64,000 nt of DNA from Osedax fenrisi (GCA_964019155.1 OZ025245.1:7698223-7762222); one strand, 5' to 3'. Counted from the stretch's first letter, positions 1-18,500 are shown. Numbers and translations are program-made. The notes: a model not told the origin generated them from the letters alone.

Positions 1-156
1 GGATTACATATTGAAAATGCTTAACGCCACATCGACTCGAATAGTATGTTTGTCTTGGAACTACAGTTCCCGCGCTTTTTGTTAAACTAAATATGAATGG
101 GCGGGATTAAATATAGGATAAATCTACTCGACCGATGAATTATTCCCGCTATCACG

Positions 157-329
157 TATAAGTTATACGTGATTTAAAATAGAAACAAGAGTGGTGTTTG
201 TTATCAACTTGGTGTTTCTTATCGTTTCTTATATGTAGTTTATTAATTAACCTACTAGTTTCGATAAGAAACACCAAGTTGATAACAAACACCACTCTTA
301 TTTCTATTTTATATCACGTATAACTTATA
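157..329. repeat. Foldback (inverted repeat) with 68-bp arms
   Basis: The left arm 157-224 is nearly the exact reverse complement of the right arm 262-329 (two mismatches that I can see), separated by a 37-bp loop. The left arm begins inside a second, smaller palindrome at 151-173, built on ATCACGTATAA and its complement. It resembles a MITE or a small foldback element. A TA dinucleotide abuts both ends, but it lies in TA-rich sequence, so a target-site duplication is not established. The rest of 1-587 is AT-rich with a short (TA)n near 565-588, and I see no gene in it. Confidence 0.9.
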
Positions 330-587
330 TATATATATATATACTAATTAATTTTAAAGTGTATATATTCGAAGTTTATTAATTCCTATTTCGAAAAAAG
401 TTCACTATGAGTGATATGTTAATTTCAATATCTACATAGACCTGTGTCGTTGAAAACGATTGGCGTGATATTCGATTTCATTTACATGTAAATATACGTA
501 AATCCACCGAATAAATCTGAAAATTTCGTTGTAAGTAATTTCGATATAATCGGCCTTTACTGTACATTGATATATATATATATATAT

Positions 588-3500
588 ATAATAATATTCT
601 TATAATAATCTTATAATACTCTTATAGTATTATAATACTCTTGTAATACTTGTATAGTATTATAATAATCTTATAATACTCTTATAGTATTATAATACTC
701 TTGTAATACTCTTATAGTATTATAATAATCTTATAATACTCTTATAGTATTATAATACTCATGTAATATTCTTATAGTATTACAATAATTATACTCTTAT
801 AATACTCTTATAGTATTATAATACTCATATAATACTCTTATAGTATTATAATACTCTTGTAATACTCTTATAATATTATAATAATCTTATAATACTCTTA
901 TAGTATTATAATACTCATGTAATACTCTTATAGTATTACAATAATTATACTCTTATAATACTCTTATATTATTATAATACTCATGTAATACTCTTATAGT
1001 ATTACAATAATTATACTCTTATAATACTCTTATAGTATTATAATACTCTTGTAATACTCTTATAGTATTATAATACTCTTGTAATACTCTTATAGTATTA
1101 TAATAATCTTATAATACTCTTATAGTATTATAATACTCATGTAATACTCTTATAGTATTACAATAATCTTATAATACTCTTATAGTATTATAATACTCAT
1201 GTAATACTCTTATAGTATTACAATAATTATACTCTTATAATACTCTTATAGTATTATAATACTCTTATAATACTCTTATAGTATTATAATACTCTTGTAA
1301 TACTCTTATAGTATTACAATAATCTTATAATACTCATGTAATACTCTTATAGTATTACAATAATTATACTCTTATAATACTCTTATAGTATTATAATACT
1401 CTTGTAATACTCTTTTAGTATTATAATACTCTTATAATACTCTTATAGTATTATAATACTCTTGTAATACTTGTATAGTATTATAATAATCTTATAATAC
1501 TCTTATAGTATTATAATACTCTTGTAATACTCTTATAGTATTACAATAATTATACTCTTATAATACAATTATAGTTTTATAATACTCTTATAATACTCTT
1601 ATAGTATTATAATACTCTTATAATACTCTTATAGTATTATAATACTCTTGTAATACTCTTATAGTATTACAATAATCTTATAATACTCTTATAGTATTAT
1701 AATACTCATGTAATACTCTTATAGTATTACAATAATTATACTCTTATAATACTCTTATAGTATTATAATACTCTTATAATACTCTTATAGTATTATAATA
1801 CTCTTATAATACTCTTATAGTATTATAATACTCTTGTAATACTCTTATAGTATTACAATTATCTTATAATACTCTTATAGTATTATAATACTCTTATAGT
1901 ATTACAATAATTATACTCTTATAATACTCTTATAGTATTATAATACTCATGTAATACTCTTATAGTATTACAATAATTATACTCTTATAATACTCTTATA
2001 GTATTATAATACTCTTATAATACTCTTATAGTATTATAATACTCTTATAATACTCTTATAGTATTATAATACTCTTGTAATACTCTTATAGTATTACAAT
2101 TATCTTATAATACTCTTATATTATTATAATAATCATGTAATACTCTTATAGTATTACAATAATTATACTCTTATAATACTCTTATAGTTTTATAATATTC
2201 TTATAATAATCTTATAATACTCTTATAGTATTATAATACTCTTGTAATACTCTTATAGTATTATAATAATCTTATAATACTCTTATAATATTATAATACT
2301 CATGTAATACTCTTATAGTATTACAATAATTATACTCTTATAATACTCTTATAGTATTATAATACTCTTGTAATACTCTTATAGTATTACAATTATCTTA
2401 TAATACTCTTATAGTATTATAATACTCTTATAGTATTACAATAATTATACTCTTATAATACTCTTATAGTATTATAATACTCATGTAATACTCTTATAGT
2501 ATTACAATAATTATACTCTTATAATACTCTTATATTATTATAATACTCATGTAATACTCTTATAATATTACAATAATTATACTCTTATAATACTCTTATA
2601 ATATTATAATACTCTTATAATACTCTTATAGTATTATAATACTCTTATAATACTCTTATAGTATTATAATACTCTTGTAATACTCTTATAGTATTACAAT
2701 TATCTTATAATACTATTATAGTATTATAATAATCATGTAATACTCTTATAGTATTACAATAATTATACTCTTATAATACTCTTATAGTTTTATAATATTC
2801 TTATAATAATCTTATAATACTCTTATAGTATTATAATACTCTTGTAATACTCTTATAGTATTATAATAATCTTATAATACTCTTATAGTATTATAATACT
2901 CTTATAGTATTATAATACTCTTGTAATACTCTTATAGTATTACAATAATCTTATAATACTCTTATAGTATTATAATACTCATGTAATACTCTTATAGTAT
3001 TACAATAATTATACTCTTATAATACTCTTATAGTATTATAATACTCTTATAACACTCTTATAGTATTATAATATTCTTATAATACTCTTATAGTATTATA
3101 ATACTCTTGTAATACTTGTATAGTATTATAATAATCTTATAATACTCTTATAGTATTATAATACTCTTGTAATACTCTTATAGTATTACAATAATCTTAT
3201 AATACTCTTATAGTATTATAATACTCATGTAATACTCTTATAGTATTACAATAATTATACTCTTATAATACTCTTATAGTATTATAATACTCTTATAATA
3301 CTCTTATATTATTATAATACTCATGTAATACTCTTATAGTATTACAATAATTATAATCTTATAATACTCTTATAGTATTATAATACTCTTGTAATACTCT
3401 TATAGTATTATAATACTCTTGTAATACTCTTATAGTATTATAATAATCTTATAATACTCTTATAGTATTATAATACTCATGTAATACTCTTATAGTATTA

Positions 3501-6500
3501 CAATAATTATACTCTTATAATACTCTTATAGTATTATAATACTCATATAATACTCTTATAGTATTATAATACTCTTGTAATACTCTTATAATATTATAAT
3601 AATCTTATAATACTCTTATAGTATTATAATACTCATGTAATACTCTTATAGTATTATAATACTCATGTAATACTCTTATAGTATTACAATAATTATACTC
3701 TTATAATACTCTTATAGTATTATAATACTCTTATAATACTCTTATAGTATTATAATACTCTTATAATACTCTTATAGTATTATAATACTCTTGTAATACT
3801 CTTATAGTATTACAATTATCTTATAATACTCTTATAGTATTATAATACTCTTATAGTATTACAATAATTATACTCTTATAATACTCTTATAGTATTATAA
3901 TACTCATGTAATACTCTTATAGTATTACAATAATTATACTCTTATAATACTCTTATAGTATTATAATACTCTATTAATACTCTTAATGTATTATAATACT
4001 CATGTAATACTCTTATAGTATTACAATAATTATACTCTTATAATACTCTTATAGTATTATAATACTCTTGTAATACTCTTATAGTATTACAATTATCTTA
4101 TAATACTCTTATAGTATTATAATACTCTTATAGTATTACAATAATTATACTCTTATAATACTCTTATAGTATTATAATACTCTTGTAATACTCTTATAGT
4201 ATTACAATTATCTTATAATACTCTTATAGTATTATAATAATCATGTAATACTCTTATAGTATTACAATAATTATACTCTTATAATACTCTTATAGTTTTA
4301 TAATATTCTTATAATAATCTTATAATACTCTTATAGTATTATAATACTCTTGTAATACTTGTATAGTATTATAATAATCTTATAATACTCTTATAGTATT
4401 ATAATACTCTTGTAATACTCTTATAGTATTATAATAATCTTATAATACTCTTATAGTATTATAATACTCATGTAATACTCTTATAGTATTACAATAATTA
4501 TACTCTTATAATACTCTTATAGTATTATAATACTCATATAATACTCTTATAGTATTATAATAATCTTATAATACTCTTATAATATTATAATACTCATGTA
4601 ATACTCTTATAGTATTACAATAATTATACTCTTATAATACTCTTATAGTATTATAATACTCTTGTAATACTCTTATAGTATTACAATTATCTTATAATAC
4701 TCTTATAGTATTATAATACTCTTATAGTATTACAATAATTATACTCTTATAATACTCTTATAGTATTATAATACTCATGTAATACTCTTATAGTATTACA
4801 ATAATTATACTCTTATAATACTCTTATATTATTATAATACTCATGTAATACTCTTATAATATTACAATAATTATACTCTTATAATACTCTTATAATATTA
4901 TAATACTCTTATAATACTCTTATAGTATTATAATACTCTTATAATACTCTTATAGTATTATAATACTCTTGTAATACTCTTATAGTATTACAATTATCTT
5001 ATAATACTATTATAGTATTATAATAATCATGTAATACTCTTATAGTATTACAATAATTATACTCTTATAATACTCTTATAGTTTTATAATATTCTTATAA
5101 TAATCTTATAATACTCTTATAGTATTATAATACTCTTGTAATACTCTTATAGTATTATAATAATCTTATAATACTCTTATAGTATTATAATACTCTTATA
5201 GTATTATAATACTCTTGTAATACTCTTATAGTATTACAATAATCTTATAATACTCTTATAGTATTATAATACTCATGTAATACTCTTATAGTATTACAAT
5301 AATTATACTCTTATAATACTCTTATAGTATTATAATACTCTTATAACACTCTTATAGTATTATAATATTCTTATAATACTCTTATAGTATTATAATACTC
5401 TTGTAATACTTGTATAGTATTATAATAATCTTATAATACTCTTATAGTATTATAATACTCTTGTAATACTCTTATAGTATTACAATAATCTTATAATACT
5501 CTTATAGTATTATAATACTCATGTAATACTCTTATAGTATTACAATAATTATACTCTTATAATACTCTTATAGTATTATAATACTCTTATAATACTCTTA
5601 TATTATTATAATACTCATGTAATACTCTTATAGTATTACAATAATTATAATCTTATAATACTCTTATAGTATTATAATACTCTTGTAATACTCTTATAGT
5701 ATTATAATACTCTTGTAATACTCTTATAGTATTATAATAATCTTATAATACTCTTATAGTATTATAATACTCATGTAATACTCTTATAGTATTACAATAA
5801 TTATACTCTTATAATACTCTTATAGTATTATAATACTCATATAATACTCTTATAGTATTATAATACTCTTGTAATACTCTTATAATATTATAATAATCTT
5901 ATAATACTCTTATAGTATTATAATACTCATGTAATACTCTTATAGTATTATAATACTCATGTAATACTCTTATAGTATTACAATAATTATACTCTTATAA
6001 TACTCTTATAGTATTATAATACTCTTATAATACTCTTATAGTATTATAATACTCTTATAATACTCTTATAGTATTATAATACTCTTGTAATACTCTTATA
6101 GTATTACAATTATCTTATAATACTCTTATAGTATTATAATACTCTTATAGTATTACAATAATTATACTCTTATAATACTCTTATAGTATTATAATACTCA
6201 TGTAATACTCTTATAGTATTACAATAATTATACTCTTATAATACTCTTATAGTATTATAATACTCTATTAATACTCTTAATGTATTATAATACTCATGTA
6301 ATACTCTTATAGTATTACAATAATTATACTCTTATAATACTCTTATAGTATTATAATACTCTTGTAATACTCTTATAGTATTACAATTATCTTATAATAC
6401 TCTTATAGTATTATAATACTCTTATAGTATTACAATAATTATACTCTTATAATACTCTTATAGTATTATAATACTCTTGTAATACTCTTATAGTATTACA

Positions 6501-9500
6501 ATTATCTTATAATACTCTTATAGTATTATAATAATCATGTAATACTCTTATAGTATTACAATAATTATACTCTTATAATACTCTTATAGTTTTATAATAT
6601 TCTTATAATAATCTTATAATACTCTTATAGTATTATAATACTCTTGTAATACTTGTATAGTATTATAATAATCTTATAATACTCTTATAGTATTATAATA
6701 CTCTTGTAATACTCTTATAGTATTATAATAATCTTATAATACTCTTATAGTATTATAATACTCATGTAATACTCTTATAGTATTACAATAATTATACTCT
6801 TATAATACTCTTATAGTATTATAATACTCATATAATACTCTTATAGTATTATAATACTCATGTAATACTCTTATAGTATTACAATAATTATACTCTTATA
6901 ATACTCTTATAGTATTATAATACTCTTATAATACTCTTATAGTATTATAATACTCTTGTAATACTCTTATAGTATTACAATAATCTTATAATACTCTTAT
7001 AGTATTATAATACTCATGTAATACTCTTATAGTATTACAATAATTATACTCTTATAATCCTCTTATAGTATTATAATACTCATGTAATACTCTTATAGTA
7101 TTAAAATAATCTTATTATACTCTTATAGTATTATAATACTCATGTAATACTCTTCTAGTATTACAATAATTATACTCTTATAATACTCTTATAGTATTAT
7201 AATACTCTTATAATACTCTTATAGTATTATAATACTCTTGTAATACTCTTATAGTATTACAATAATCTTATAATACTCTTATAGTATTATAATACTCATG
7301 TAATACTCTTATAGTATTACAATAATTATACTCTTATAATACTCTTATAGTATTATAATACTCTTATAATACTCTTATAGTATTATAATACTCTTATAAT
7401 ACTCTTATAATATTATAATACTCTTGTAATACTTGTATAGTATTATAATAATCTTATAATAATCTTATAATACTCTTATAGTATTATAATACTCTTGTAA
7501 TACTCTTATAGTATTATAATAATCTTATAATACTCTTATAGTATTATAATACTCATGTAATACTCTTATAGTATTACAATAATTATACTCTTATAATACT
7601 CTTATAGTATTATAATACTCTTATAATACTCTTATAGTATTATAATACTCTTATAATACTCTTATAGTATTATAATACTCTTGTAATACTCTTATAGTAT
7701 TACAATAATCTTATAATACTCTTATAGTATTATAATACTCATGTAATACTCTTATAGTATTACAATAATTATACTCTTATAATACTCTTATAGTATTATA
7801 ATACTCTTATAATACTCTTATAGTATTATAATACTCTTGTAATACTCTTATAGTATTACAATAATCTTATAATACTCTTATAGTATTATAATACTCATGT
7901 AATACTCTTATAGTATTACAATAATTATACTCTTATAATACTCTTATAGTATTATAATACTCTTATAATACTCTTATAGTATTATAATACTCTTATAATA
8001 CTCTTATAGTATTATAATACTCTTGTAATACTCTTATAGTATTATAATACTCTTGTAATACTCTTATAGTATTATAATAATCTTATAATACTCTTATAGT
8101 ATTATAATACTCATGTAATACTCTTATAGTATTACAATAATCTTATAATACTCTTATAGTATTATAATACTCATGTAATACTCTTATAGTATTACAATAA
8201 TTATACTCTTATAATACTCTTATAGTATTATAATACTCTTATAATACTCTTATAGTATTATAATACTCTTGTAATACTCTTATAGTATTACAATAATCTT
8301 ATAATACATATGTAATACTCTTATAGTATTACAATAATTATACTCTTATAATACTCTTATAGTATTATAATACTCTTGTAATACTCTTTTAGTATTATAA
8401 TACTCTTATAATACTCTTATAGTATTATAATACTCTTGTAATACTTATATAGTATTATAATAATCTTATAATACTCTTATAGTATTATAATACTCTTGTA
8501 ATACTCTTATAGTATTACAATAATTATACTCTTATAATACAATTATAGTTTTATAATACTCTTATAATACTCTTATAGTATTATAATACTCTTATAATAC
8601 TCTTATAGTATTATAATACTCTTGTAATACTCTTATAGTATTACAATAATCTTATAATACTCTTATAGTATTATAATACTCATGTAATACTCTTATAGTA
8701 TTACAATAATTATACTCTTATAATACTCTTATAGTATTATAATACTCTTATAATACTCTTATAGTATTATAATACTCTTATAATACTCTTATAGTATTAT
8801 AATACTCTTGTAATACTCTTATAGTATTACAATTATCTTATAATACTCTTATAGTATTATAATACTCTTATAGTATTACAATAATTATACTCTTATAATA
8901 CTCTTATAGTATTATAATACTCATGTAATACTCTTATAGTATTACAATAATTATACTCTTATAATACTCTTATAGTATTATAATACTCTTATAATACTCT
9001 TATAGTATTATAATACTCTTATAATACTCTTATAGTATTATAATACTCTTGTAATACTCTTATAGTATTACAATTATCTTATAATACTCTTATATTATTA
9101 TAATAATCATGTAATACTCTTATAGTATTACAATAATTATACTCTTATAATACTCTTATAGTTTTATAATATTCTTATAATAATCTTATAATACTCTTAT
9201 AGTATTATAATACTCTTGTAATACTCTTATAGTATTATAATAATCTTATAATACTCTTATAATATTATAATACTCATGTAATACTCTTATAGTATTACAA
9301 TAATTATACTCTTATAATACTCTTATAGTATTATAATACTCTTGTAATACTCTTATAGTATTACAATTATCTTATAATACTCTTATAGTATTATAATACT
9401 CTTATAGTATTACAATAATTATACTCTTATAATACTCTTATAGTATTATAATACTCATGTAATACTCTTATAGTATTACAATAATTATACTCTTATAATA

Positions 9501-12500
9501 CTCTTATATTATTATAATACTCATGTAATACTCTTATAATATTACAATAATTATACTCTTATAATACTCTTATAATATTATAATACTCTTATAATACTCT
9601 TATAGTATTATAATACTCTTATAATACTCTTATAGTATTATAATACTCTTGTAATACTCTTATAGTATTACAATTATCTTATAATACTCTTATAGTATTA
9701 TAATAATCATGTAATACTCTTATAGTATTACAATAATTATACTCTTATAATACTCTTATAGTTTTATAATATTCTTATAATAATCTTATAATACTCTTAT
9801 AGTATTATAATACTCTTGTAATACTCTTATAGTATTATAATAATCTTATAATACTCTTATAGTATTATAATACTCTTATAGTATTATAATACTCTTGTAA
9901 TACTCTTATAGTATTACAATAATCTTATAATACTCTTATAGTATTATAATACTCATGTAATACTCTTATAGTATTACAATAATTATACTCTTATAATACT
10001 CTTATAGTATTATAATACTCTTATAACACTCTTATAGTATTATAATATTCTTATAATACTCTTATAGTATTATAATACTCTTGTAATACTTGTATAGTAT
10101 TATAATAATCTTATAATACTCTTATAGTATTATAATACTCTTGTAATACTCTTATAGTATTACAATAATTATACTCTTATAATACAATTATAGTTTTATA
10201 ATACTCTTATAATACTCTTATAGTATTATAATACTCTTGTAATACTCTTATAGTATTACAATAATCTTATAATACTCTTATAGTATTATAATACTCATGT
10301 AATACTCTTATAGTATTACAATAATTATACTCTTATAATACTCTTATAGTATTATAATACTCTTATAATACTCTTATATTATTATAATACTCATGTAATA
10401 CTCTTATAGTATTACAATAATTATAATCTTATAATACTCTTATAGTATTATAATACTCTTGTAATACTCTTATAGTATTATAATACTCTTGTAATACTCT
10501 TATAGTATTATAATAATCTTATAATACTCTTATAGTATTATAATACTCATGTAATACTCTTATAGTATTACAATAATTATACTCTTATAATACTCTTATA
10601 GTATTATAATACTCATATAATACTCTTATAGTATTATAATACTCTTGTAATACTCTTATAATATTATAATAATCTTATAATACTCTTATAGTATTATAAT
10701 ACTCATGTAATACTCTTATAGTATTATAATACTCATGTAATACTCTTATAGTATTACAATAATTATACTCTCATAATACTCTTATAGTATTATAATACTC
10801 TTATAATACTCTTATAGTATTATAATACTCTTATAATACTCTTATAGTATTATAATACTCTTGTAATACTCTTATAGTATTACAATTATCTTATAATACT
10901 CTTATAGTATTATAATACTCTTATAGTATTACAATAATTATACTCTTATAATACTCTTATAGTATTATAATACTCATGTAATACTCTTATAGTATTACAA
11001 TAATTATACTCTTATAATACTCTTATAGTATTATAATACTCTATTAATACTCTTAATGTATTATAATACTCATGTAATACTCTTATAGTATTACAATAAT
11101 TATACTCTTATAATACTCTTATAGTATTATAATACTCTTGTAATACTCTTATAGTATTACAATTATCTTATAATACTCTTATAGTATTATAATACTCTTA
11201 TAGTATTACAATAATTATACTCTTATAATACTCTTATAGTATTATAATACTCTTGTAATACTCTTATAGTATTACAATTATCTTATAATACTCTTATAGT
11301 ATTATAATAATCATGTAATACTCTTATAGTATTACAATAATTATACTCTTATAATACTCTTATAGTTTTATAATATTCTTATAATAATCTTATAATACTC
11401 TTATAGTATTATAATACTCTTGTAATACTTGTATAGTATTATAATAATCTTATAATACTCTTATAGTATTATAATACTCTTGTAATACTCTTATAGTATT
11501 ATAATAATCTTATAATACTCTTATAGTATTATAATACTCATGTAATACTCTTATAGTATTACAATAATTATACTCTTATAATACTCTTATAGTATTATAA
11601 TACTCTTATAATACTCTTATAGTATTATAATACTCTTATAATACTCTTATAGTATTATAATACTCTTGTAATACTCTTATAGTATTACAATTATCTTATA
11701 ATACTCTTATATTATTATAATAATCATGTAATACTCTTATAGTATTAAAATAATTATACTCTTATAATACTCTTATAGTTTTATAATATTCTTATAATAA
11801 TCTTATAATACTCTTATAGTATTATAATACTCTTGTAATACTCTTATAGTATTATAATAATCTTATAATACTCTTATAATATTATAATACTCATGTAATA
11901 CTCTTATAGTATTACAATAATTATACTCTTATAATACTCTTATAGTATTATAATACTCTTGTAATACTCTTATAGTATTACAATTATCTTATAATACTCT
12001 TATAGTATTATAATACTCTTATAGTATTACAATAATTATACTCTTATAATACTCTTATAGTATTATAATACTCATGTAATACTCTTATAGTATTACAATA
12101 ATTATACTCTTATAATACTCTTATATTATTATAATACTCATGTAATACTCTTATAATATTACAATAATTATACTCTTATAATACTCTTATAATATTATAA
12201 TACTCTTATAATACTCTTATAGTATTATAATACTCTTATAATACTCTTATAGTATTATAATACTCTTGTAATACTCTTATAGTATTACAATTATCTTATA
12301 ATACTCTTATAGTATTATAATAATCATGTAATACTCTTATAGTATTACAATAATTATACTCTTATAATACTCTTATAGTTTTATAATATTCTTATAATAA
12401 TCTTATAATACTCTTATAGTATTATAATACTCTTGTAATACTCTTATAGTATTATAATAATCTTATAATACTCTTATAGTATTATAATACTCTTATAGTA

Positions 12501-15500
12501 TTATAATACTCTTGTAATACTCTTATAGTATTACAATAATCTTATAATACTCTTATAGTATTATAATACTCATGTAATACTCTTATAGTATTACAATAAT
12601 TATACTCTTATAATACTCTTATAGTATTATAATACTCTTATAACACTCTTATAGTATTATAATATTCTTATAATACTCTTATAGTATTATAATACTCTTG
12701 TAATACTTGTATAGTATTATAATAATCTTATAATACTCTTATAGTATTATAATACTCTTGTAATACTCTTATAGTATTACAATAATTATACTCTTATAAT
12801 ACAATTATAGTTTTATAATACTCTTATAATACTCTTATAGTATTATAATACTCTTATAGTATTATAATACTCTTGTAATACTCTTATAGTATTACAATAA
12901 TCTTATAATACTCTTATAGTATTATAATACTCATGTAATACTCTTATAGTATTACAATAATTATACTCTTATAATACTCTTATAGTATTATAATACTCTT
13001 ATAATACTCTTATATTATTATAATACTCATGTAATACTCTTATAGTATTACAATAATTATAATCTTATAATACTCTTATAGTATTATAATACTCTTGTAA
13101 TACTCTTATAGTATTATAATACTCTTGTAATACTCTTATAGTATTATAATAATCTTATAATACTCTTATAGTATTATAATACTCATGTAATACTCTTATA
13201 GTATTACAATAATTATACTCTTATAATACTCTTATAGTATTATAATACTCATATAATACTCTTATAGTATTATAATACTCTTGTAATACTCTTATAATAT
13301 TATAATAATCTTATAATACTCTTATAGTATTATAATACTCATGTAATACTCTTATAGTATTATAATACTCATGTAATACTCTTATAGTATTACAATAATT
13401 ATACTCTTATAATACTCTTATAGTATTATAATACTCTTATAATACTCTTATAGTATTATAATACTCTTATAATACTCTTATAGTATTATAATACTCTTGT
13501 AATACTCTTATAGTATTACAATTATCTTATAATACTCTTATAGTATTATAATACTCTTATAGTATTACAATAATTATACTCTTATAATACTCTTATAGTA
13601 TTATAATACTCATGTAATACTCTTATAGTATTACAATAATTATACTCTTATAATACTCTTATAGTATTATAATACTCTATTAATACTCTTAATGTATTAT
13701 AATACTCATGTAATACTCTTATAATATTACAATAATTATACTCTTATAATACTCTTATAGTATTATAATACTCTTGTAATACTCTTATAGTATTACAATT
13801 ATCTTATAATACTCTTATAGTATTATAATACTCTTATAGTATTACAATAATTATACTCTTATAATACTCTTATAGTATTATAATACTCTTGTAATACTCT
13901 TATAGTATTACAATTATCTTATAATACTCTTATAGTATTATAATAATCATGTAATACTCTTATAGTATTACAATAATTATACTCTTATAATACTCTTATA
14001 GTTTTATAATATTCTTATAATAATCTTATAATACTCTTATAGTATTATAATACTCTTGTAATACTTGTATAGTATTATAATAATCTTATAATACTCTTAT
14101 AGTATTATAATACTCTTGTAATACTCTTATAGTATTATAATAATCTTATAATACTCTTATAGTATTATAATACTCATGTAATACTCTTATAGTATTACAA
14201 TAATTATACTCTTATAATACTCTTATAGTATTATAATACTCATATAATACTCTTATAGTATTATAATACTCATGTAATACTCTTATAGTATTACAATAAT
14301 TATACTCTTATAATACTCTTATAGTATTATAATACTCTTATAATACTCTTATAGTATTATAATACTCTTGTAATACTCTTATAGTATTACAATAATCTTA
14401 TAATACTCTTATAGTATTATAATACTCATGTAATACTCTTATAGTATTACAATAATTATACTCTTATAATCCTCTTATAGTATTATAATACTCATGTAAT
14501 ACTCTTATAGTATTACAATAATCTTATTATACTCTTATAGTATTATAATACTCATGTAATACTCTTCTAGTATTACAATAATTATACTCTTATAATACTC
14601 TTATAGTATTATAATACTCTTATAATACTCTTATAGTATTATAATACTCTTGTAATACTCTTATAGTATTACAATAATCTTATAATACTCTTATAGTATT
14701 ATAATACTCATGTAATACTCTTATAGTATTACAATAATTATACTCTTATAATACTCTTATAGTATTATAATACTCTTATAATACTCTTATAGTATTATAA
14801 TACTCTTATAATACTCTTATAATATTATAATACTCTTGTAATACTTGTATAGTATTATAATAATCTTATAATAATCTTATAATACTCTTATAGTATTATA
14901 ATACTCTTGTAATACTCTTATAGTATTATAATAATCTTATAATACTCTTATAGTATTATAATACTCATGTAATACTCTTATAGTATTACAATAATTATAC
15001 TCTTATAATACTCTTATAGTATTATAATACTCTTATAATACTCTTATAGTATTATAATACTCTTATAATACTCTTATAGTATTATAATACTCTTGTAATA
15101 CTCTTATAATATTACAATAATCTTATAATACTCTTATAGTATTATAATACTCATGTAATACTCTTATAGTATTACAATAATTATACTCTTATAATACTCT
15201 TATAGTATTATAATACTCTTATAATACTCTTATAGTATTATAATACTCTTGTAATACTCTTATAGTATTACAATAATCTTATAATACTCTTATAGTATTA
15301 TAATACTCATGTAATACTCTTATAGTATTACAATAATTATACTCTTATAATACTCTTATAGTATTATAATACTCTTATAATACTCTTATAGTATTATAAT
15401 ACTCTTATAATACTCTTATAGTATTATAATACTCTTGTAATACTCTTATAGTATTACAATTATCTTATAATACTCTTATAGTATTATAATACTCTTATAA

Positions 15501-18500
15501 TACTCTTATAGTATTATAATACTCTTATAATACTCTTATAGTATTATAATACTCTTGTAATACTCTTATAGTATTACAATTATCTTATAATACTCTTATA
15601 GTATTATAATAATCATGTAATACTCTTATAGTATTACAATAATTATACTCTTATAATACTCTTATAGTTTTATAATATTCTTATAATAATCTTATAATAC
15701 TCTTATAGTATTATAATACTCTTGTAATACTTGTATAGTATTATAATAATCTTATAATACTCTTATAGTATTATAATACTCTTGTAATACTCTTATAGTA
15801 TTATAATAATCTTATAATACTCTTATAGTATTATAATACTCATGTAATACTCTTATATTATTACAATAATTATACTCTTATAATACTCTTATAGTATTAT
15901 AATACTCATATAATACTCTTATAGTATTATAATACTCTTGTAATACTCTTATAATATTATAATAATCTTATAATACTCTTATAGTATTATAATACTCATG
16001 TAATACTCTTATAGTATTATAATACTCATGTAATACTCTTATTGTATTACAATAATTATACTCTTATAATACTCTTATAGTATTATAATACTCTTATAAT
16101 ACTCTTATAGTATTATAATACTCTTGTAATACTCTTATAGTATTACAATAATCTTATAATACTCTTATAGTATTATAATACTCATGTAATACTCTTATAG
16201 TATTACAATAATTATACTCTTATAATACTCTTATAGTATTATAATACTCTTATAATACTCTTATAGTATTATAATACTCTTATAATACTCTTATAGTATT
16301 ATAATACTCTTGTAATACTCTTATAGTATTACAATTATCTTATAATACTCTTATAGTATTATAATACTCTTATAGTATTACAATAATTATACTCTTATAA
16401 TACTCTTATAGTATTATAATACTCATGTAATACTCTTATAGTATTACAATAATTATACTCTTATAATACTCTTATAGTATTATAATACTCTTGTAATACT
16501 CTTATAGTATTACAATTATCTTATAATACTCTTATAGTATTATAATAATCATGTAATACTCTTATAGTATTACAATAATTATACTCTTATAATACTCTTA
16601 TAGTTTATAATATTCTTATAATAATCTTATAATACTCTTATAGTATTATAATACTCTTGTAATACTTGTATAGTATTATAATAATCTTATAATACTCTTA
16701 TAGTATTATAATACTCTTGTAATACTCTTATAGTATTATAATAATCTTATAATACTCTTATAGTATTATAATACTCATGTAATACTCTTATAGTATTACA
16801 ATAATTATACTCTTATAATACTCTTATAGTATTATAATACTCATATAATACTCTTATAGTATTACAATACTCTTGTAATACTCTTATAATATTATAATAA
16901 TCTTATAATACTCTTATAGTATTATAATACTCATGTAATACTCTTATAGTATTACAATAATTATACTCTTATAATACTCTTATATTATTATAATACTCTT
17001 GTAATACTCTTATAGTATTACAATTATCTTATAATACTCTTATAGTATTATAATACTCTTATAGTATTACAATAATTATATTCTTATAATACTCTTATAG
17101 TATTATAATACTCTTATAATACTCTTATAGTATTATAATACTCTTATAATACTATTATAGTATTATAATACTCTTGTAATACTCTTATAGTATTACAATT
17201 ATCTTATAATACTCTTATAGTATTATAATAATCATGTAATACTCTTATAGTATTACAATAATTATACTCTTATAATACTCTTATAGTTTTATAATATTCT
17301 TATAATAATCTTATAATACTCTTATAGTATTATAATACTCTTGTAATACTCTTATAGTATTATAATAATCTTATAATATTCTTATAGTATTATAATACTC
17401 TTATAGTATTACAATAATTATACTCTTATAATACTCTTATAGTATTATAATACTCATGTAATACTCTTATAGTATTACAATAATCTTATAATACTCTTAT
17501 AGTATTATAATACTCATGTAATACTCTTATAGTATTACAATAATTATACTCTTATAATACTCTTATAGTATTATAATACTCTTATAATACTCTTATAGTA
17601 TTATAATACTCTTGTAATACTCTTATAGTATTACAATAATCTTATAATACTCTTATAGTATTATAATACTCATGTAATATTCTTATAGTATTACAATAAT
17701 TATACTCTTATAATACTCTTATAGTATTATAATACTCTTATAATACTCTTATAGTATTATAATACTCTTATAATACTCTTATAGTATTATAATACTCTTG
17801 TAATACTTGTATAGTATTATAATAATCTTATAATACTCTTATAGTATTATAATACTCTTGTAATACTCTTATAGTATTACAATAATTATACTCTTATAAT
17901 ACAATTATAGTTTTATAATACTCTTATAATACTCTTATAGTATTATAATACTCTTATAATACTCTTATAGTATTATAATACTCTTGTAATACTCTTATAG
18001 TATTACAATAATCTTATAATACTCTTATAGTATTATAATACTCATGTAATACTCTTATAGTATTACAATAATTATACTCTTATAATACTCTTATAGTATT
18101 ATAATACTCTTATAATACTCTTATAGTATTATAATACTCTTATAATACTCTTATAGTATTATAATACTCTTGTAATACTCTTATAATATTACAATTATCT
18201 TATAATACTCTTATAGTATTACAATAATTATACTCTTATAATACTCTTATAGTATTATAATACTCATGTAATACTCTTATAGTATTACAATAATTATACT
18301 CTTATAATACTCTTATAGTATTATAATACTCTTATAATACTCTTATAGTATTATAATACTCTTATAATACTCTTATAGTATTATAATACTCTTGTAATAC
18401 TCTTATAGTATTACAATTATCTTATAATACTCTTATAGTATTATAATAATCAAGTAATACTCTTATAGTATTACAATAATTATACTCTTATAGTTTTATA

